Counted from the stretch's first letter, positions 1 through 10,145 are shown. The stretch is 64,000 bases of DNA from Yersinia mollaretii ATCC 43969 (GCF_013282725.1 NZ_CP054043.1:3782001-3846000); one strand, 5' to 3'. Notes: generated by a model not told the origin, from the letters alone. Numbers and translations: made by a program.

Positions 1-34
1 AATCTCGGCGCTCTACCGGGCGAATGATCATCAT
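1..34 (-). CDS. astA: Arginine N-succinyltransferase, first 11 codons only
   Basis: The reverse strand from 34 reads MMIIRPVERRD before the window ends. This matches the start of AstA, which succinylates arginine in the first step of the ammonia-producing arginine succinyltransferase pathway. An AAGGA ribosome-binding site sits just upstream, and astC ends 29 bases before it on the same strand. That is the usual astC-astA order. Too little is present to assess the enzyme itself. Confidence 0.7.
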   Translation of the reverse strand, partial: MMIIRPVERRD

Positions 35-63
35 ATTCAAGGTCCTTGCTGACTGCATAAATG

Positions 64-1419
<1,356 letters not shown>

Positions 1420-1440
1420 TCACCTGATATAAAGTGTACA

Positions 1441-1455
1441 GCAGCATTCGTGCCA
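1441..1455 (-). promoter_or_regulatory. Sigma-54 (RpoN) promoter of astC
   Basis: The reverse strand reads TGGCAC, five bases, then CTGC. The RpoN consensus is TGGCAC-N5-TTGC, so one base differs and the -24 GG and -12 GC are kept at the right spacing. Transcription would start near 1430, giving a leader of about 120 bases. Enterobacterial ast operons are known to be RpoN/NtrC driven. I did not find a convincing NtrC site in 1456-1878. Confidence 0.75.
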
Positions 1456-1510
1456 CACCATATGCAATGTGAATAAAATGTATAAATTCCATTAAAACAA
1501 GAATTTAAAT

Positions 1511-1524
1511 TGCATAATTATGCA
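1511..1524. promoter_or_regulatory. Candidate ArgR operator upstream of astC
   Basis: TGCATAATTATGCA is a perfect 14-bp palindrome 56 bp upstream of the RpoN element. It matches the ARG-box core TGAATWWWWATTCA except for one symmetrical change per arm. ArgR is known to stimulate the ast operon in enterobacteria. The rest of 1525-1878 is AT-rich and shows no other gene or clear site. Confidence 0.45.
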
Positions 1525-1878
1525 GAATACCCGCATTCATACTGTACTACAGTCACTTAACTGGCTAATAATGTGGGCTTGTAGAGCAATTATATGCATT
1601 TGTTATCAATTTTGATTTTTGCTCTGTCAGATCACAGTTTAGCAACATATAAATAACAACAGCGGTTCCTGTTGCCCTACAAATGAGCACTGAATGCTTC
1701 AATTGAGTGCATTTCTACTGCGTGAAAAAAGGGGCTGGCGGCAAGAAATAAGCGAGTTATGCATCATAACGGGGGTGAAATGACCGCCATATCGCTAGCA
1801 TATAATGCTGCTTTGGCCCCACTTCTGGAGCCATTTGATTCGTGAATTGATTTGAATTGAGCCATTGAGGTGAGAGGG

Positions 1879-3315
1879 CTAGCGGAAGCGACTGTTATAG
1901 GTGTCGTGGCTCAGTTGGTGAATCAATTGCGCCAAAATTTGGATCGCCTTTTGGCTCTGCTCTGACCAAGCAAAAGAGGCATTGAGTCGAAAGCAGTGAT
2001 CAAACTGATTACCGGTGGTGAACATCCGGCCGGGGGCAATACTGACGCCCTGCGACAGTGCACGCCGATAGAGTTCGCTGGCATTAAAGGGGGGTTCTAG
2101 TTCCAGCCACAAAAAATACCCTCCCGCTGGATGGCTGATTTTGACATTTTTCGGAAAATGCTCGACCACCGCCTGCCGCAGTGCGTTTAGCCGCTGCTCC
2201 ATTAAGCGGCGTAAGCGGCGAAGATGGGTATCATAGCCGCCTTGAGTGAGATAATCCGCAATCGCCAACTGGGTCGGGACACTGGCCGAAACGGTACTCA
2301 TCAGTTGCAAATGTTGAATCCGCTGCGCATGTTCACCAGCGGCGACCCACCCCACACGGAAACCCGGTGCCAGACACTTTGAAAATGAGGAGCAGTGCAG
2401 AATCTGCCGATGTTGATCGAGTGCTTTGGCAGGCAGCGGGCGCTCGGCACCAAAGTACAATTCGCCATAAACATCATCTTCAATCAACGAAATATTGTTC
2501 TGTTGCAACAGCGCCACCAGCCGTTTTTTCTGCGGCCATGACATGGTGCACCCCAAAGGATTCTGAAAATGGGTCATTAACCAGCAGGCTTTAATCGGGT
2601 ATTGCGTGATGACCTGCTCAAGGGCATCCAGATCCATGCCATGCTGCGGGTGCGTGGTGATGAAAATGGCTTTTAATCGTAACCGCTCAATGGCCTGTAG
2701 TGCGCCATAAAAGGCCGGCGACTCTAGCACCACCCAATCGCCGGGCTGAGTGACGGCTTGCAAACTCAAGCTCAGTGACTCCATCGCCCCAGCAGTAATC
2801 ACAATCTCCTCGGGTGAAACATTCATTCCACTGGCGGCATAACGCTGGGCGATATTGCGCCGTAAACTCTCATTCCCCGGCGGTAAATTGGTCACCGAGC
2901 TTTGTGGTGATATTTTGCGGGCCACACTGGCCAGTGAGCGGGATAAGCGGGGTTGCAGCAAGAGACTCGGATCAGGAAATGCCGAACCAAAGGGCATAAT
3001 TGCCGGATCTTTACCTGCTTGTAGTACATCAAAAATAAAAGCATTAATGTCTACTTGCTCATCCAGATGCAGTTTTTTCCCGCGCTGAGGCTGCGGCAGT
3101 TGTGTCGGACGCGAGGCCACATAGTAGCCCGATTGCGGACGGGCGACGATCCACCCCTGACTTTCCAGTAGCTGATATGACTGCACCACCGTCATTAAGC
3201 TGAGTCCTGATTGCTTACAACTTTCTCGCAGCGACGGCAGCTTGTCACCCGCCTGCCAGACCTTAGATTCTATTTGCGCCCGGATTTGCTGCGCTAACTG
3301 TTCATATCGAGTCAT
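1879..3315 (-). CDS. MocR-family (GntR-HTH + aminotransferase fold) regulator, YdcR-like
   Basis: 478 aa, the usual MocR length. An N-terminal GntR winged helix (about residues 1-70, with GDKLPSLRESCKQSGLS and the wing ARPQSGYYVASRP) is joined to a fold-type I aminotransferase domain (about 110-465). The PLP-binding segment SSFSKCLAPGFRVGW keeps the Schiff-base lysine, and LIEDDVYGELYF, NPLGCTMS and the C-terminal arginine in FRLNASF are present. Such proteins sense PLP or amino compounds and control a neighbouring gene. It is divergent from the cioAB oxidase genes with about 170 bp between the starts, so that cluster is the obvious target (inference). It resembles E. coli YdcR in architecture. 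The ligand cannot be read from sequence. Confidence 0.8.
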   Translation of the reverse strand: MTRYEQLAQQIRAQIESKVWQAGDKLPSLRESCKQSGLSLMTVVQSYQLLESQGWIVARPQSGYYVASRPTQLPQPQRGKKLHLDEQVDINAFIFDVLQAGKDPAIMPFGSAFPDPSLLLQPRLSRSLASVARKISPQSSVTNLPPGNESLRRNIAQRYAASGMNVSPEEIVITAGAMESLSLSLQAVTQPGDWVVLESPAFYGALQAIERLRLKAIFITTHPQHGMDLDALEQVITQYPIKACWLMTHFQNPLGCTMSWPQKKRLVALLQQNNISLIEDDVYGELYFGAERPLPAKALDQHRQILHCSSFSKCLAPGFRVGWVAAGEHAQRIQHLQLMSTVSASVPTQLAIADYLTQGGYDTHLRRLRRLMEQRLNALRQAVVEHFPKNVKISHPAGGYFLWLELEPPFNASELYRRALSQGVSIAPGRMFTTGNQFDHCFRLNASFAWSEQSQKAIQILAQLIHQLSHDTYNSRFR

Positions 3316-3487
3316 AGACCAACTGTTATAGGTAATATTGAATTAATTGTCACTATTATAGCTACTTTAACTTATGGTTAACTAACTGCCAAGTTTGCAC
3401 CCTGAAATAATCGCCTGTGGCTCGCCGCAGTGGGTTGATTCATTTTATCGATTGATGAGGCAGTACCATGTTTGCAGCGAGGTCACT

Positions 3488-4939
3488 ATGTTTGGCTTAA
3501 CCGCTCTCGAGTTGGCCAGAATCCAATTCGCTTTCACTATTTCGTTCCATATCATCTTCCCCGCCATCACTATCGGGTTAGCCAGTTTTCTGGCGGTATT
3601 GGAGGGTTTATGGTTAAAAACCAAAAATGAGGATTATCGCGATCTCTACCATTTTTGGTCGAAAATCTTTGCCGTCAACTTTGGTATGGGGGTGGTTTCC
3701 GGTCTCGTCATGGCCTACCAATTCGGCACTAACTGGAGCTTTTTCTCCGAATTTGCTGGCAGTATCACTGGCCCCTTGCTGACCTATGAAGTCCTGACCG
3801 CGTTCTTCCTCGAGGCGGGCTTTTTGGGGGTGATGCTGTTTGGTTGGAATCGCGTTGGCCCCGGTTTGCACTTCTTTGCAACCTGCATGGTGGCGCTCGG
3901 CACTCTGATGTCCACCTTTTGGATTCTCGCCTCTAATAGCTGGATGCAGACCCCCCAAGGTTTTGAGGTTATCAATGGGCAAGTGGTGCCCGTTGACTGG
4001 CTGAAGGTGATCTTCAACCCCTCCTTCCCTTATCGGCTGCTGCATATGTCAACCGCCGCATTCTTAGCTTCAGCTTTCTTTGTTGGAGCCTCCGCCGCCT
4101 GGCATTTATTACGCAAGCGCGATACCCCGGTAATGCGGAAAATGCTGTCGATGGCGATGTGGATGGCCTTGATTGTCGCCCCGCTACAAGCGGTGATTGG
4201 CGATGCCCATGGCCTGAATACTTTGGAGTATCAACCGGCTAAAATTGCCGCCATTGAGGGGCATTGGGAGAATAAGCCCGGTGAAGCCACGCCGTTGATT
4301 CTGTTCGGCTGGCCGGATATGAAGCAGGAGAAAACCCATTTCGCGGTGGAGATTCCCTATTTAGGTAGCCTGATCCTGACCCACAGTTTGGAGAAACAGA
4401 TCCCGGCGTTGAAATCTTTCCCACCGGAGGATCGGCCAAACTCCACCATCGTGTTCTGGTCATTCCGCATCATGGTCGGGTTGGGTATGTTGATGATTTT
4501 GGCCGGATTTTGGAGTTTATGGCTCCGCTGGCGTGGCGGTTTGTATCAGTCGCGCCCGTTCCTCTATTTCGTGTTGTGGATGGGGCCATCGGGGCTGATT
4601 GCGATTCTGGCCGGTTGGTTTACCACCGAAGTGGGCCGCCAGCCGTGGATTGTTTATGGCTTACAACGCACTCGCGATGCGGTGTCGTCTCATGGCGAGA
4701 TGCATATGAGCATCAGTTTACTGGTATTCATTGTGGTTTATGGTTCGGTGTTTGGTGTGGGCTACGCCTATATGATGCGGCTGATTCGCCAAGGGCCAAA
4801 AGCCCACGAAGATAGCCAGCCAGAGCAAGGCGGCCCCGGCCAACACAAGACGCCTGCACGACCACTCTCCGCCGTCAGTGAGCCATTTGATACTGACCAC
4901 AATCTTTCGCCGACTGACAATAATCACCACAGGAGCTAA
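3488..4939 (+). CDS. cioA: bd-type quinol oxidase subunit I (cyanide-insensitive type)
   Basis: Inner-membrane haem-carrying subunit of a cytochrome bd quinol:O2 oxidoreductase, 483 aa from the ATG at 3488, which has AGGT upstream; the open frame extends 31 codons further but homologues begin MFGLTALELARIQFAF. The haem-ligand histidines are visible at H21 (SFHIIFP) and in YRLLHMSTAAF, with the methionine in GEMHMS and the GRQPWIVYGLQRT signature. The loop after GDAHGLNTLEYQPAKIAAIEGHW is short, lacking the roughly 60-residue insertion of E. coli CydA. That places it in the short-Q-loop CioA branch known for low cyanide sensitivity. First gene of a cluster with cioB, a DUF2474 protein and narX. 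The hydrophilic C-terminal tail is longer than usual. Confidence 0.88.
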   Translation: MFGLTALELARIQFAFTISFHIIFPAITIGLASFLAVLEGLWLKTKNEDYRDLYHFWSKIFAVNFGMGVVSGLVMAYQFGTNWSFFSEFAGSITGPLLTYEVLTAFFLEAGFLGVMLFGWNRVGPGLHFFATCMVALGTLMSTFWILASNSWMQTPQGFEVINGQVVPVDWLKVIFNPSFPYRLLHMSTAAFLASAFFVGASAAWHLLRKRDTPVMRKMLSMAMWMALIVAPLQAVIGDAHGLNTLEYQPAKIAAIEGHWENKPGEATPLILFGWPDMKQEKTHFAVEIPYLGSLILTHSLEKQIPALKSFPPEDRPNSTIVFWSFRIMVGLGMLMILAGFWSLWLRWRGGLYQSRPFLYFVLWMGPSGLIAILAGWFTTEVGRQPWIVYGLQRTRDAVSSHGEMHMSISLLVFIVVYGSVFGVGYAYMMRLIRQGPKAHEDSQPEQGGPGQHKTPARPLSAVSEPFDTDHNLSPTDNNHHRS

Positions 4940-4941
4940 TG

Positions 4942-5949
4942 ATGGGTGTTGATCTTCCACTGATTTGGTTTGTCATCATTGTATTCAGCACCATGATGTA
5001 TGTGGTGATGGATGGCTTCGATTTAGGGATTGGCATCCTGTTTCCGCTGGTCAAAAACAGCCGCGACCGGGATTTGATGATGAACAGCGTGGCCCCGGTT
5101 TGGGATGGCAACGAAACTTGGTTGGTACTGGGCGGCGCGGCTTTATTGGGCGCTTTCCCACTCGCCTATGCCGTGATTTTGGATGCACTGGCGATCCCGC
5201 TGACCCTGATGCTGTTGGGGTTAATTTTTCGCGGCGTGGCCTTTGAATTCCGCTTTAAAGCCAGCCCGGAAAAACAGCATATCTGGGATAAAGCGTTTAT
5301 TGGCGGTTCGCTGGTTGCCACCTTTACACAGGGCATGGTGGTCGGAGCCTTTATTCATGGTTTCCCGGTGACTGGCCGCAGCTACAGCGGTGGGCCATTT
5401 GACTGGTTTACCCCCTTTGCCCTGTTTTGTGGCCTCGGGTTAGTGACGGCCTATGCCCTGCTCGGCTGCACTTGGTTGATTATGAAAACCGAAGGTCATG
5501 TGCAGCAGGTAATGCATAAGCTGGCGACCCCCCTCACCGTCGCGATGTTGCTGATTATTGCCGTCATTAGTCTCTGGACGCCGTTGGCACACCCCCAAAT
5601 TGCGGCGCGTTGGTTCAGCTTGCCCAATCTGTTCTGGTTTATGCCGGTGCCACTCTTAGTGTTATTGGCCAGTTGGGCCTTGCTGCGCGCCGTCAACCGC
5701 GGGGGCCATTATGCCCCCTTCCTGCTGACGCTACTATTGGTATTCCTTGGCTATAGCGGCTTGGGGATCAGTATCTGGCCTTATCTGATTCCGCCCGCCA
5801 TTACCTTGTGGCAAGCGGCAGCTCCCCCGCAGAGCTTAGGATTTATGCTGGTGGGCGCGCTGTTTATTATCCCCATCATTCTGGTTTATACCTTCTGGAG
5901 CTACTATGTATTCCGTGGGAAAATCAATCACGAACAGGGCTATCATTGA
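4942..5949 (+). CDS. cioB: bd-type quinol oxidase subunit II
   Basis: Multi-spanning inner-membrane partner of CioA, 335 aa, with the CydB hallmarks YVVMDGFDLGIGIL near the N terminus, PVWDGNETWLVLGGAALLGAFP, and TFTQGMVVGAFIHGF. Two adjacent ATGs are possible, at 4939 (overlapping the cioA stop) and 4942. AGGAG at 4931-4935 is spaced properly only for 4942. The near-overlap implies translational coupling with cioA. The stop is followed directly by the next start codon at 5950. Confidence 0.88.
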   Translation: MGVDLPLIWFVIIVFSTMMYVVMDGFDLGIGILFPLVKNSRDRDLMMNSVAPVWDGNETWLVLGGAALLGAFPLAYAVILDALAIPLTLMLLGLIFRGVAFEFRFKASPEKQHIWDKAFIGGSLVATFTQGMVVGAFIHGFPVTGRSYSGGPFDWFTPFALFCGLGLVTAYALLGCTWLIMKTEGHVQQVMHKLATPLTVAMLLIIAVISLWTPLAHPQIAARWFSLPNLFWFMPVPLLVLLASWALLRAVNRGGHYAPFLLTLLLVFLGYSGLGISIWPYLIPPAITLWQAAAPPQSLGFMLVGALFIIPIILVYTFWSYYVFRGKINHEQGYH

Positions 5950-6117
5950 ATGATTAAATCACCATCACCTTCCCCATCAACTGAGCCGATAAAATCACCT
6001 TGGTGGAAGCGCGTCGGCTGGATGCTGATTATCTGGTGCGGTAGCGTACTGGCGCTATTAGCGGTGTCCATGCTGTTCCGTATGATGATGACGGCGGCCG
6101 GGATGAAATCCCATTAG
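5950..6117 (+). CDS. DUF2474-type small membrane protein of the oxidase cluster
   Basis: A 55-codon gene beginning on the base after the cioB stop. A proline/serine-rich head is followed by PWWKRVGWMLIIWCGSVLAL and a single hydrophobic helix ending near MMMTAAGMKSH. The WWKRxGW...W.GS pattern is typical of DUF2474 proteins found next to cydAB/cioAB operons. By analogy with CydX it may be an accessory subunit stabilising the oxidase in the membrane (inference). No separate promoter or strong ribosome-binding site is visible, suggesting coupled translation. Confidence 0.8.
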   Translation: MIKSPSPSPSTEPIKSPWWKRVGWMLIIWCGSVLALLAVSMLFRMMMTAAGMKSH

Positions 6118-6180
6118 CGCTAACATTCCCAGATTAAAACCGTTAAAGTTGCAGGCTTATTTGATCAGGAATCCCACTTT

Positions 6181-7980
6181 ATGAAACGTTACCTTATCCC
6201 ACTGGTGAATCAGATCTCATTGCTGATGATACTGCTGGGGATGCTGGGGTTGGCGGGCATGACGATTTCGTCGTGGATGGCGCAAAGCATTCAGGGTAAT
6301 GCCCACGCCATTAATAAAGCGGGTTCACTGCGGATGCAAAGTTATCGGCTGCTCTCAATGGTGCCACTGGATGATCGCGATTTGCCTTATTTGGTGGCAC
6401 TGGAGCAGGACAAAACCAGCAGTGATTTACAGCAAGCGCTCAAGCGGGAGGGCTTAACCAACCAGTACCTGCAAATCGAGCGCTACTGGCAAGAGACACT
6501 CAAACCTCAACTGCTAGAAGCCAAACACCCCGACGAAGTGGCGGCTCGTGTGGCTGACTTTGTTCACCAGCTTGACGCGCTGGTACTCGCCATTGACCAT
6601 AAAACCGAGCAGCGTCTGTTGCTGGTGACCCTAATTCAGTTGGTCTTCATCATCCTAACTCTGGGACTGCTGTTAGCCACTATCTACTATCTGCGTCGCC
6701 GTTTGTTGCGCCCATGGTTACAATTAATCTCCATGGCGAACGCGATTGGGCGCGGTGATTTTAGCAAGCGCTACACCTTATCCAATCAACGTGACGAGAT
6801 GGGCATGTTGGGGACGGCATTGAATCGAATGTCGCAGGAACTGTCGTTGATCTACAGTGATTTGGAGCAGAGAGTCGAGCAGAAGACCACTGATTTACAA
6901 CAGAAAAATCAAGTATTGGCCTTTCTGTATCACAGCAGCCGCCAGCTACATACCCATCAACCGCTGAGTGAGCGGCTGGTGCCGGTGATTGATCAGTTGC
7001 AAGCCCTGACACCGCTGGAAAACGTGCAGATCTGTTTGTACGGCAATCATCTTTATCGTACACACCTCTCGGATAATATGGATGGTGAATATTTGCCGCC
7101 ACAAAATAGCCCAACGCGATCTGCGGTCTCAAAACAGTTAACCATCAGCAGCGGGTTTAGCAGTGTCACTCAGGCGACATCACGGGAATCTCTGAGTTGG
7201 AGCCTGAGTGATAAGCTCGGCCAATATGGACTATTGCTGGCGAAGTTACCCACGGATAAACCGCTCAATTCAGATCAACAGCAGTTGGTTAACATGTTGG
7301 TCGAGCAGCTCACCAGTACCTTAGCGCTGGAGAGCCAAGCCCGACATCAGCAGCAATTACTGTTGATGGAGGAACGCTCCTCCATTGCACGCGAGCTGCA
7401 CGACTCCATTGCACAATCCCTCTCTTGCCTGAAGATACAGGTGAGTTGCTTGCAGATGCAGACACCTGATTTGCCTGCCCCGAGCCAATTATTGGTACAG
7501 CAAATGCGCGATGAACTTAACATCGCCTATCGCCAGTTACGTGAACTGCTAACCACCTTCCGCTTGAAGCTCAATGCTGCAACCTTACAAGCGGCACTCC
7601 AGACGCTAGTCAATGAGTTCAGCGAACGAGCCAATGTGCCAATAACACTCGATTTTAACTTAGCCTCGGATGCGGTGCCTGACTATCAAGCTATTCATAT
7701 GGTCAATATCGCCCGTGAGGCGCTGAACAATATCTATAAACATGCCCATGCCAGCAAGGCCGAGGTCAAAGTCATGGCGGATCAAGGCGAGGTTGTAATG
7801 TCCATCATCGATAATGGCTGTGGGATTGGGCAAGCCAGTGAGCGACCTAATCATTACGGCCTGATCATTATGCAGGACAGGGCCACCAGCTTGGGTGGGC
7901 AGTGCGATATTCGTCAGCGAGAAGAGGGAGGGACAGAAGTGCGGGTGCGATTTAGCCCGGACAATGATGACCTTGACTGA
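6181..7980 (+). CDS. narX: Nitrate/nitrite sensor histidine kinase, NarX type
   Basis: 599 aa, the length of E. coli NarX. There are transmembrane helices at about 8-32 and 143-168. The nitrate-binding P-box HAINKAGSLRMQSYRLL lies in the periplasmic loop, followed by HAMP (about 170-225), a coiled coil and central region (about 230-385), and an HPK7-type kinase core. The phosphorylatable histidine is H407 in ERSSIARELHDSIAQSLSCLK, with the N box NIAREALNN and G box NGCGIG. The cysteine cluster found in the central region of E. coli NarX is absent. No response regulator is adjacent. It starts 63 bases after the DUF2474 gene on the same strand, so it may be cotranscribed with cioAB. NarQ is a less likely identity on P-box and length. 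Confidence 0.85.
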   Translation: MKRYLIPLVNQISLLMILLGMLGLAGMTISSWMAQSIQGNAHAINKAGSLRMQSYRLLSMVPLDDRDLPYLVALEQDKTSSDLQQALKREGLTNQYLQIERYWQETLKPQLLEAKHPDEVAARVADFVHQLDALVLAIDHKTEQRLLLVTLIQLVFIILTLGLLLATIYYLRRRLLRPWLQLISMANAIGRGDFSKRYTLSNQRDEMGMLGTALNRMSQELSLIYSDLEQRVEQKTTDLQQKNQVLAFLYHSSRQLHTHQPLSERLVPVIDQLQALTPLENVQICLYGNHLYRTHLSDNMDGEYLPPQNSPTRSAVSKQLTISSGFSSVTQATSRESLSWSLSDKLGQYGLLLAKLPTDKPLNSDQQQLVNMLVEQLTSTLALESQARHQQQLLLMEERSSIARELHDSIAQSLSCLKIQVSCLQMQTPDLPAPSQLLVQQMRDELNIAYRQLRELLTTFRLKLNAATLQAALQTLVNEFSERANVPITLDFNLASDAVPDYQAIHMVNIAREALNNIYKHAHASKAEVKVMADQGEVVMSIIDNGCGIGQASERPNHYGLIIMQDRATSLGGQCDIRQREEGGTEVRVRFSPDNDDLD

Positions 7981-8023
7981 CGTTTTGTGCCAAACCGCCA
8001 GTCAGCGCCGCGCCCTTTATCGG

Positions 8024-8980
8024 CTAAATTTGGTAATCGATCACCCCTTCTTCTGTTGCCTCGGCCAGCACTTTCTCTTTGATATCATGCAGGGAGAGTG
8101 TTGGATTACAGAGCTGAATAAAGAACCAGATAAAGTTACGTTGTAACTGACCGCGTTTTAACCCCAACCAAACCGTGTTGGCATCAAATAAGTGCTCGGC
8201 ATTCAGTCGTACCAGCCCCTTATCACGATGTGCTTCATAGGACATATCTGCCAGAATCCCCACCCCCATACCCAACTCGACATAGGTCTTAATCACATCA
8301 GAATCTTGCGCGCTGAGTGCGATATCCGGTGTTAAGCCTGCATTTTTAAAGGCATTATCTAAACGCGAACGGCCCGTAATCCCCTGACGATAGGTAATTA
8401 ATGGCAAGGTGCTTAGCGTCTCCAGTGTGATATTGGGTTCTTGAGTTAACGGGTGATTCTCTGGCACCACAATGGCGTGATGCCAGCGATAATAGGGAAA
8501 TGCTGCGATGGACTCATCACTCATTAATAGCTCGGTAGCAATACCGATATCAGCTTCACCGGAGTGAAGCATGGCGGCAATCTCCTGTGGATTACCCTGA
8601 CTGATCACCAACTTAACCTGCGGATAGAGCAAGCGAAACTCTTTAATCACCCGAGGCAAACTGTAGCGTGCTTGCGTATGGGTGGTGGCAATATGCAACT
8701 GACCGCTATCATTACTGCTGAATACATCGGCCAGGCGGCGAATTTGATTGGCGTCATTTAACATGCGCTCCGCCACCGTCAGTAACTCTTTCCCCGGTTC
8801 TGTCATCCCCAATAAGCGCTTACCCCGACGAATAAATATCTCAATCCCCAACTCCTCTTCCAGCTCGCGGATATGCCGACTGACACCCGACTGTGAGGTG
8901 AATAAAGTATTCGCCACCTCCGTGAGGTTATAATTGCAACGGGCTGATTCCCGAATAATTTTAAGCTGCTGGAAATTCAC
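8024..8980 (-). CDS. cbl: LysR-type regulator Cbl (sulfur starvation)
   Basis: 318 aa starting at a GTG whose protein begins NFQQLKIIRESAR, as Cbl does; the frame stays open upstream but GGGGTGG lies before this GTG. The N-terminal helix-turn-helix contains LTEVANTLFTSQSGVSRHIRELEEELG. The effector domain follows at about 95-300, with TTHTQARYSLP, LITYRQGITGRSR and the C-terminal FDANTVWLGLKRGQLQRN. The ending IDYQI is shared with E. coli Cbl. Cbl activates sulfonate-use genes (tau/ssu) and responds to adenosine phosphosulfate. CysB is the close paralogue, but the ending favours Cbl. None of its usual targets lies in this window; it is convergent with narX. Confidence 0.85.
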   Translation of the reverse strand: MNFQQLKIIRESARCNYNLTEVANTLFTSQSGVSRHIRELEEELGIEIFIRRGKRLLGMTEPGKELLTVAERMLNDANQIRRLADVFSSNDSGQLHIATTHTQARYSLPRVIKEFRLLYPQVKLVISQGNPQEIAAMLHSGEADIGIATELLMSDESIAAFPYYRWHHAIVVPENHPLTQEPNITLETLSTLPLITYRQGITGRSRLDNAFKNAGLTPDIALSAQDSDVIKTYVELGMGVGILADMSYEAHRDKGLVRLNAEHLFDANTVWLGLKRGQLQRNFIWFFIQLCNPTLSLHDIKEKVLAEATEEGVIDYQI

Positions 8981-9136
8981 ACCGCCACCCCAAACTTTAT
9001 TTTCTAAGATGGAAACAGTGATACGGCGGAACAGAGCCGTTCGCAAATATGAAAAAAATGTTTCTTATGCGTTTTAACACTAAGCAAAGCCATTAATGCA
9101 GGATCGGCATTTCACCCAACCGCACTTTCTATCAAT

Positions 9137-9155
9137 ACAAATAATTATCATTAAC
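9137..9155. promoter_or_regulatory. Fur box upstream of the siderophore-interacting protein
   Basis: The 19-mer ACAAATAATTATCATTAAC agrees with the Fur consensus GATAATGATAATCATTATC at 13 of 19 positions. It lies between the divergent cbl and siderophore-interacting genes, about 100 bases before the chosen GTG start of the latter. It supports iron repression and argues against the first upstream ATG at 9157 as the translation start. Confidence 0.6.
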
Positions 9156-9252
9156 ATTGGTTGGTGTTATAGTTTATGTCTCTATAAGCCACGATCTCTG
9201 CTGGCTGACGATAAAAAATAAAATGCCACGACAAGATGAAGAAGGAACCACT

Positions 9253-10089
9253 GTGACCACCGAATCCACCCGCACAAAGCCCAAATCTCGTCCCACCCCA
9301 CCCCGCTTGGTTCAGGTAAAAAAAGTTGTCAACACCTCACCCCATTTGCGCCGAATCACTTTCCATAGCCCCACATTAGAGAATTACCCATCAGATTGCG
9401 GCGGTGCGCATTTGAAAGTGTTCCTGCCTTTAGCGGGCCAAACACAGCCGGAATTGCCGATACTCGGCGAGAAAGGCCCGGTGTGGCCAGCAGCGGACGT
9501 GCGCCCGATTGTTCGTACTTATTCCGTGCGCGCTGTTCGCCCAGAATTGGGTGAGATAGATATTGAGTTCGCCATACATGAGCACAGTGGTCCGGCGGTG
9601 AATTTTGCCCGCAATGCCAAGCTGGGTGACTGGTTGGGGATCACTAATCCCGGCGGGCCTGAAACCCTGCTGCCGGTGGCAACTTACCGCTATCTGGTTG
9701 GCGACCCCTCTTCACTGCCAGCCATTGCGGCACTGCTGGAATCCCTGCCTGCCACTGCGGAAGGCCATGCCATTATTCGGGTGGATACGCCCCAAGATGT
9801 CTTGGACCTGATCAAGCCAGCCGGTGTTGAACTCAGTTGGGTCATTGGCGGTACAGATAAAACCAAGGAGGTGATCACCCAATTCTGCGCCCTAAATTTG
9901 TCGATGGAAGAGTCGGCTTTTTGGATCGCGGGTGAGGACAGCATGGTGGTGCAGTTGCGCCGATATCTACGCCGTGAAAAAGGGTGTGAGCGCCAACAGC
10001 TCTATGCCATTCCTTACTGGCGTGAAGGGCTGAATGAAGAGGACTATCATCAGAAGCGCCATGAAGTTATGGATAACCTTGACGACTAG
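9253..10089 (+). CDS. Siderophore-interacting protein (ViuB/YqjH-like ferric-siderophore reductase)
   Basis: FAD-binding flavoprotein of the SIP family, which releases iron from imported ferric siderophores in the cytoplasm by reduction. An FAD-binding barrel (about 15-145) shows the PIVRTYSVR flavin motif and DIEFAIHEHSGPAVNFA. An NAD(P)H-binding-like domain (about 150-278) holds LVGDPSSLPAIAALLESLP and ends WIAGEDSMVVQLRRYLRRE and YWREGLNEEDYHQ. The GTG at 9253, with AAGGA six bases upstream, is preferred because the frame otherwise runs back to the Fur box; ATG 9223 is the alternative but has no ribosome-binding site. It stands alone with its own terminator, with no siderophore cluster adjacent. 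Confidence 0.85.
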   Translation: MTTESTRTKPKSRPTPPRLVQVKKVVNTSPHLRRITFHSPTLENYPSDCGGAHLKVFLPLAGQTQPELPILGEKGPVWPAADVRPIVRTYSVRAVRPELGEIDIEFAIHEHSGPAVNFARNAKLGDWLGITNPGGPETLLPVATYRYLVGDPSSLPAIAALLESLPATAEGHAIIRVDTPQDVLDLIKPAGVELSWVIGGTDKTKEVITQFCALNLSMEESAFWIAGEDSMVVQLRRYLRREKGCERQQLYAIPYWREGLNEEDYHQKRHEVMDNLDD

Positions 10090-10112
10090 GCTCCATTAAT
10101 ACCTATTAAATC

Positions 10113-10145
10113 AATGGACATCACTCTGGAATGTCCATTTTTCTT
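10113..10145 (+). terminator. Rho-independent terminator of the SIP gene
   Basis: AATGGACAT (10113-10121) pairs perfectly with ATGTCCATT (10131-10139) around a nine-base loop and is followed by a T-rich run, 24 bases after the stop codon. Confidence 0.85.

Noticed and set aside
3614..4045. 143-codon reverse frame inside cioA
   Set aside because: Antisense shadow of cioA; low-complexity composition.
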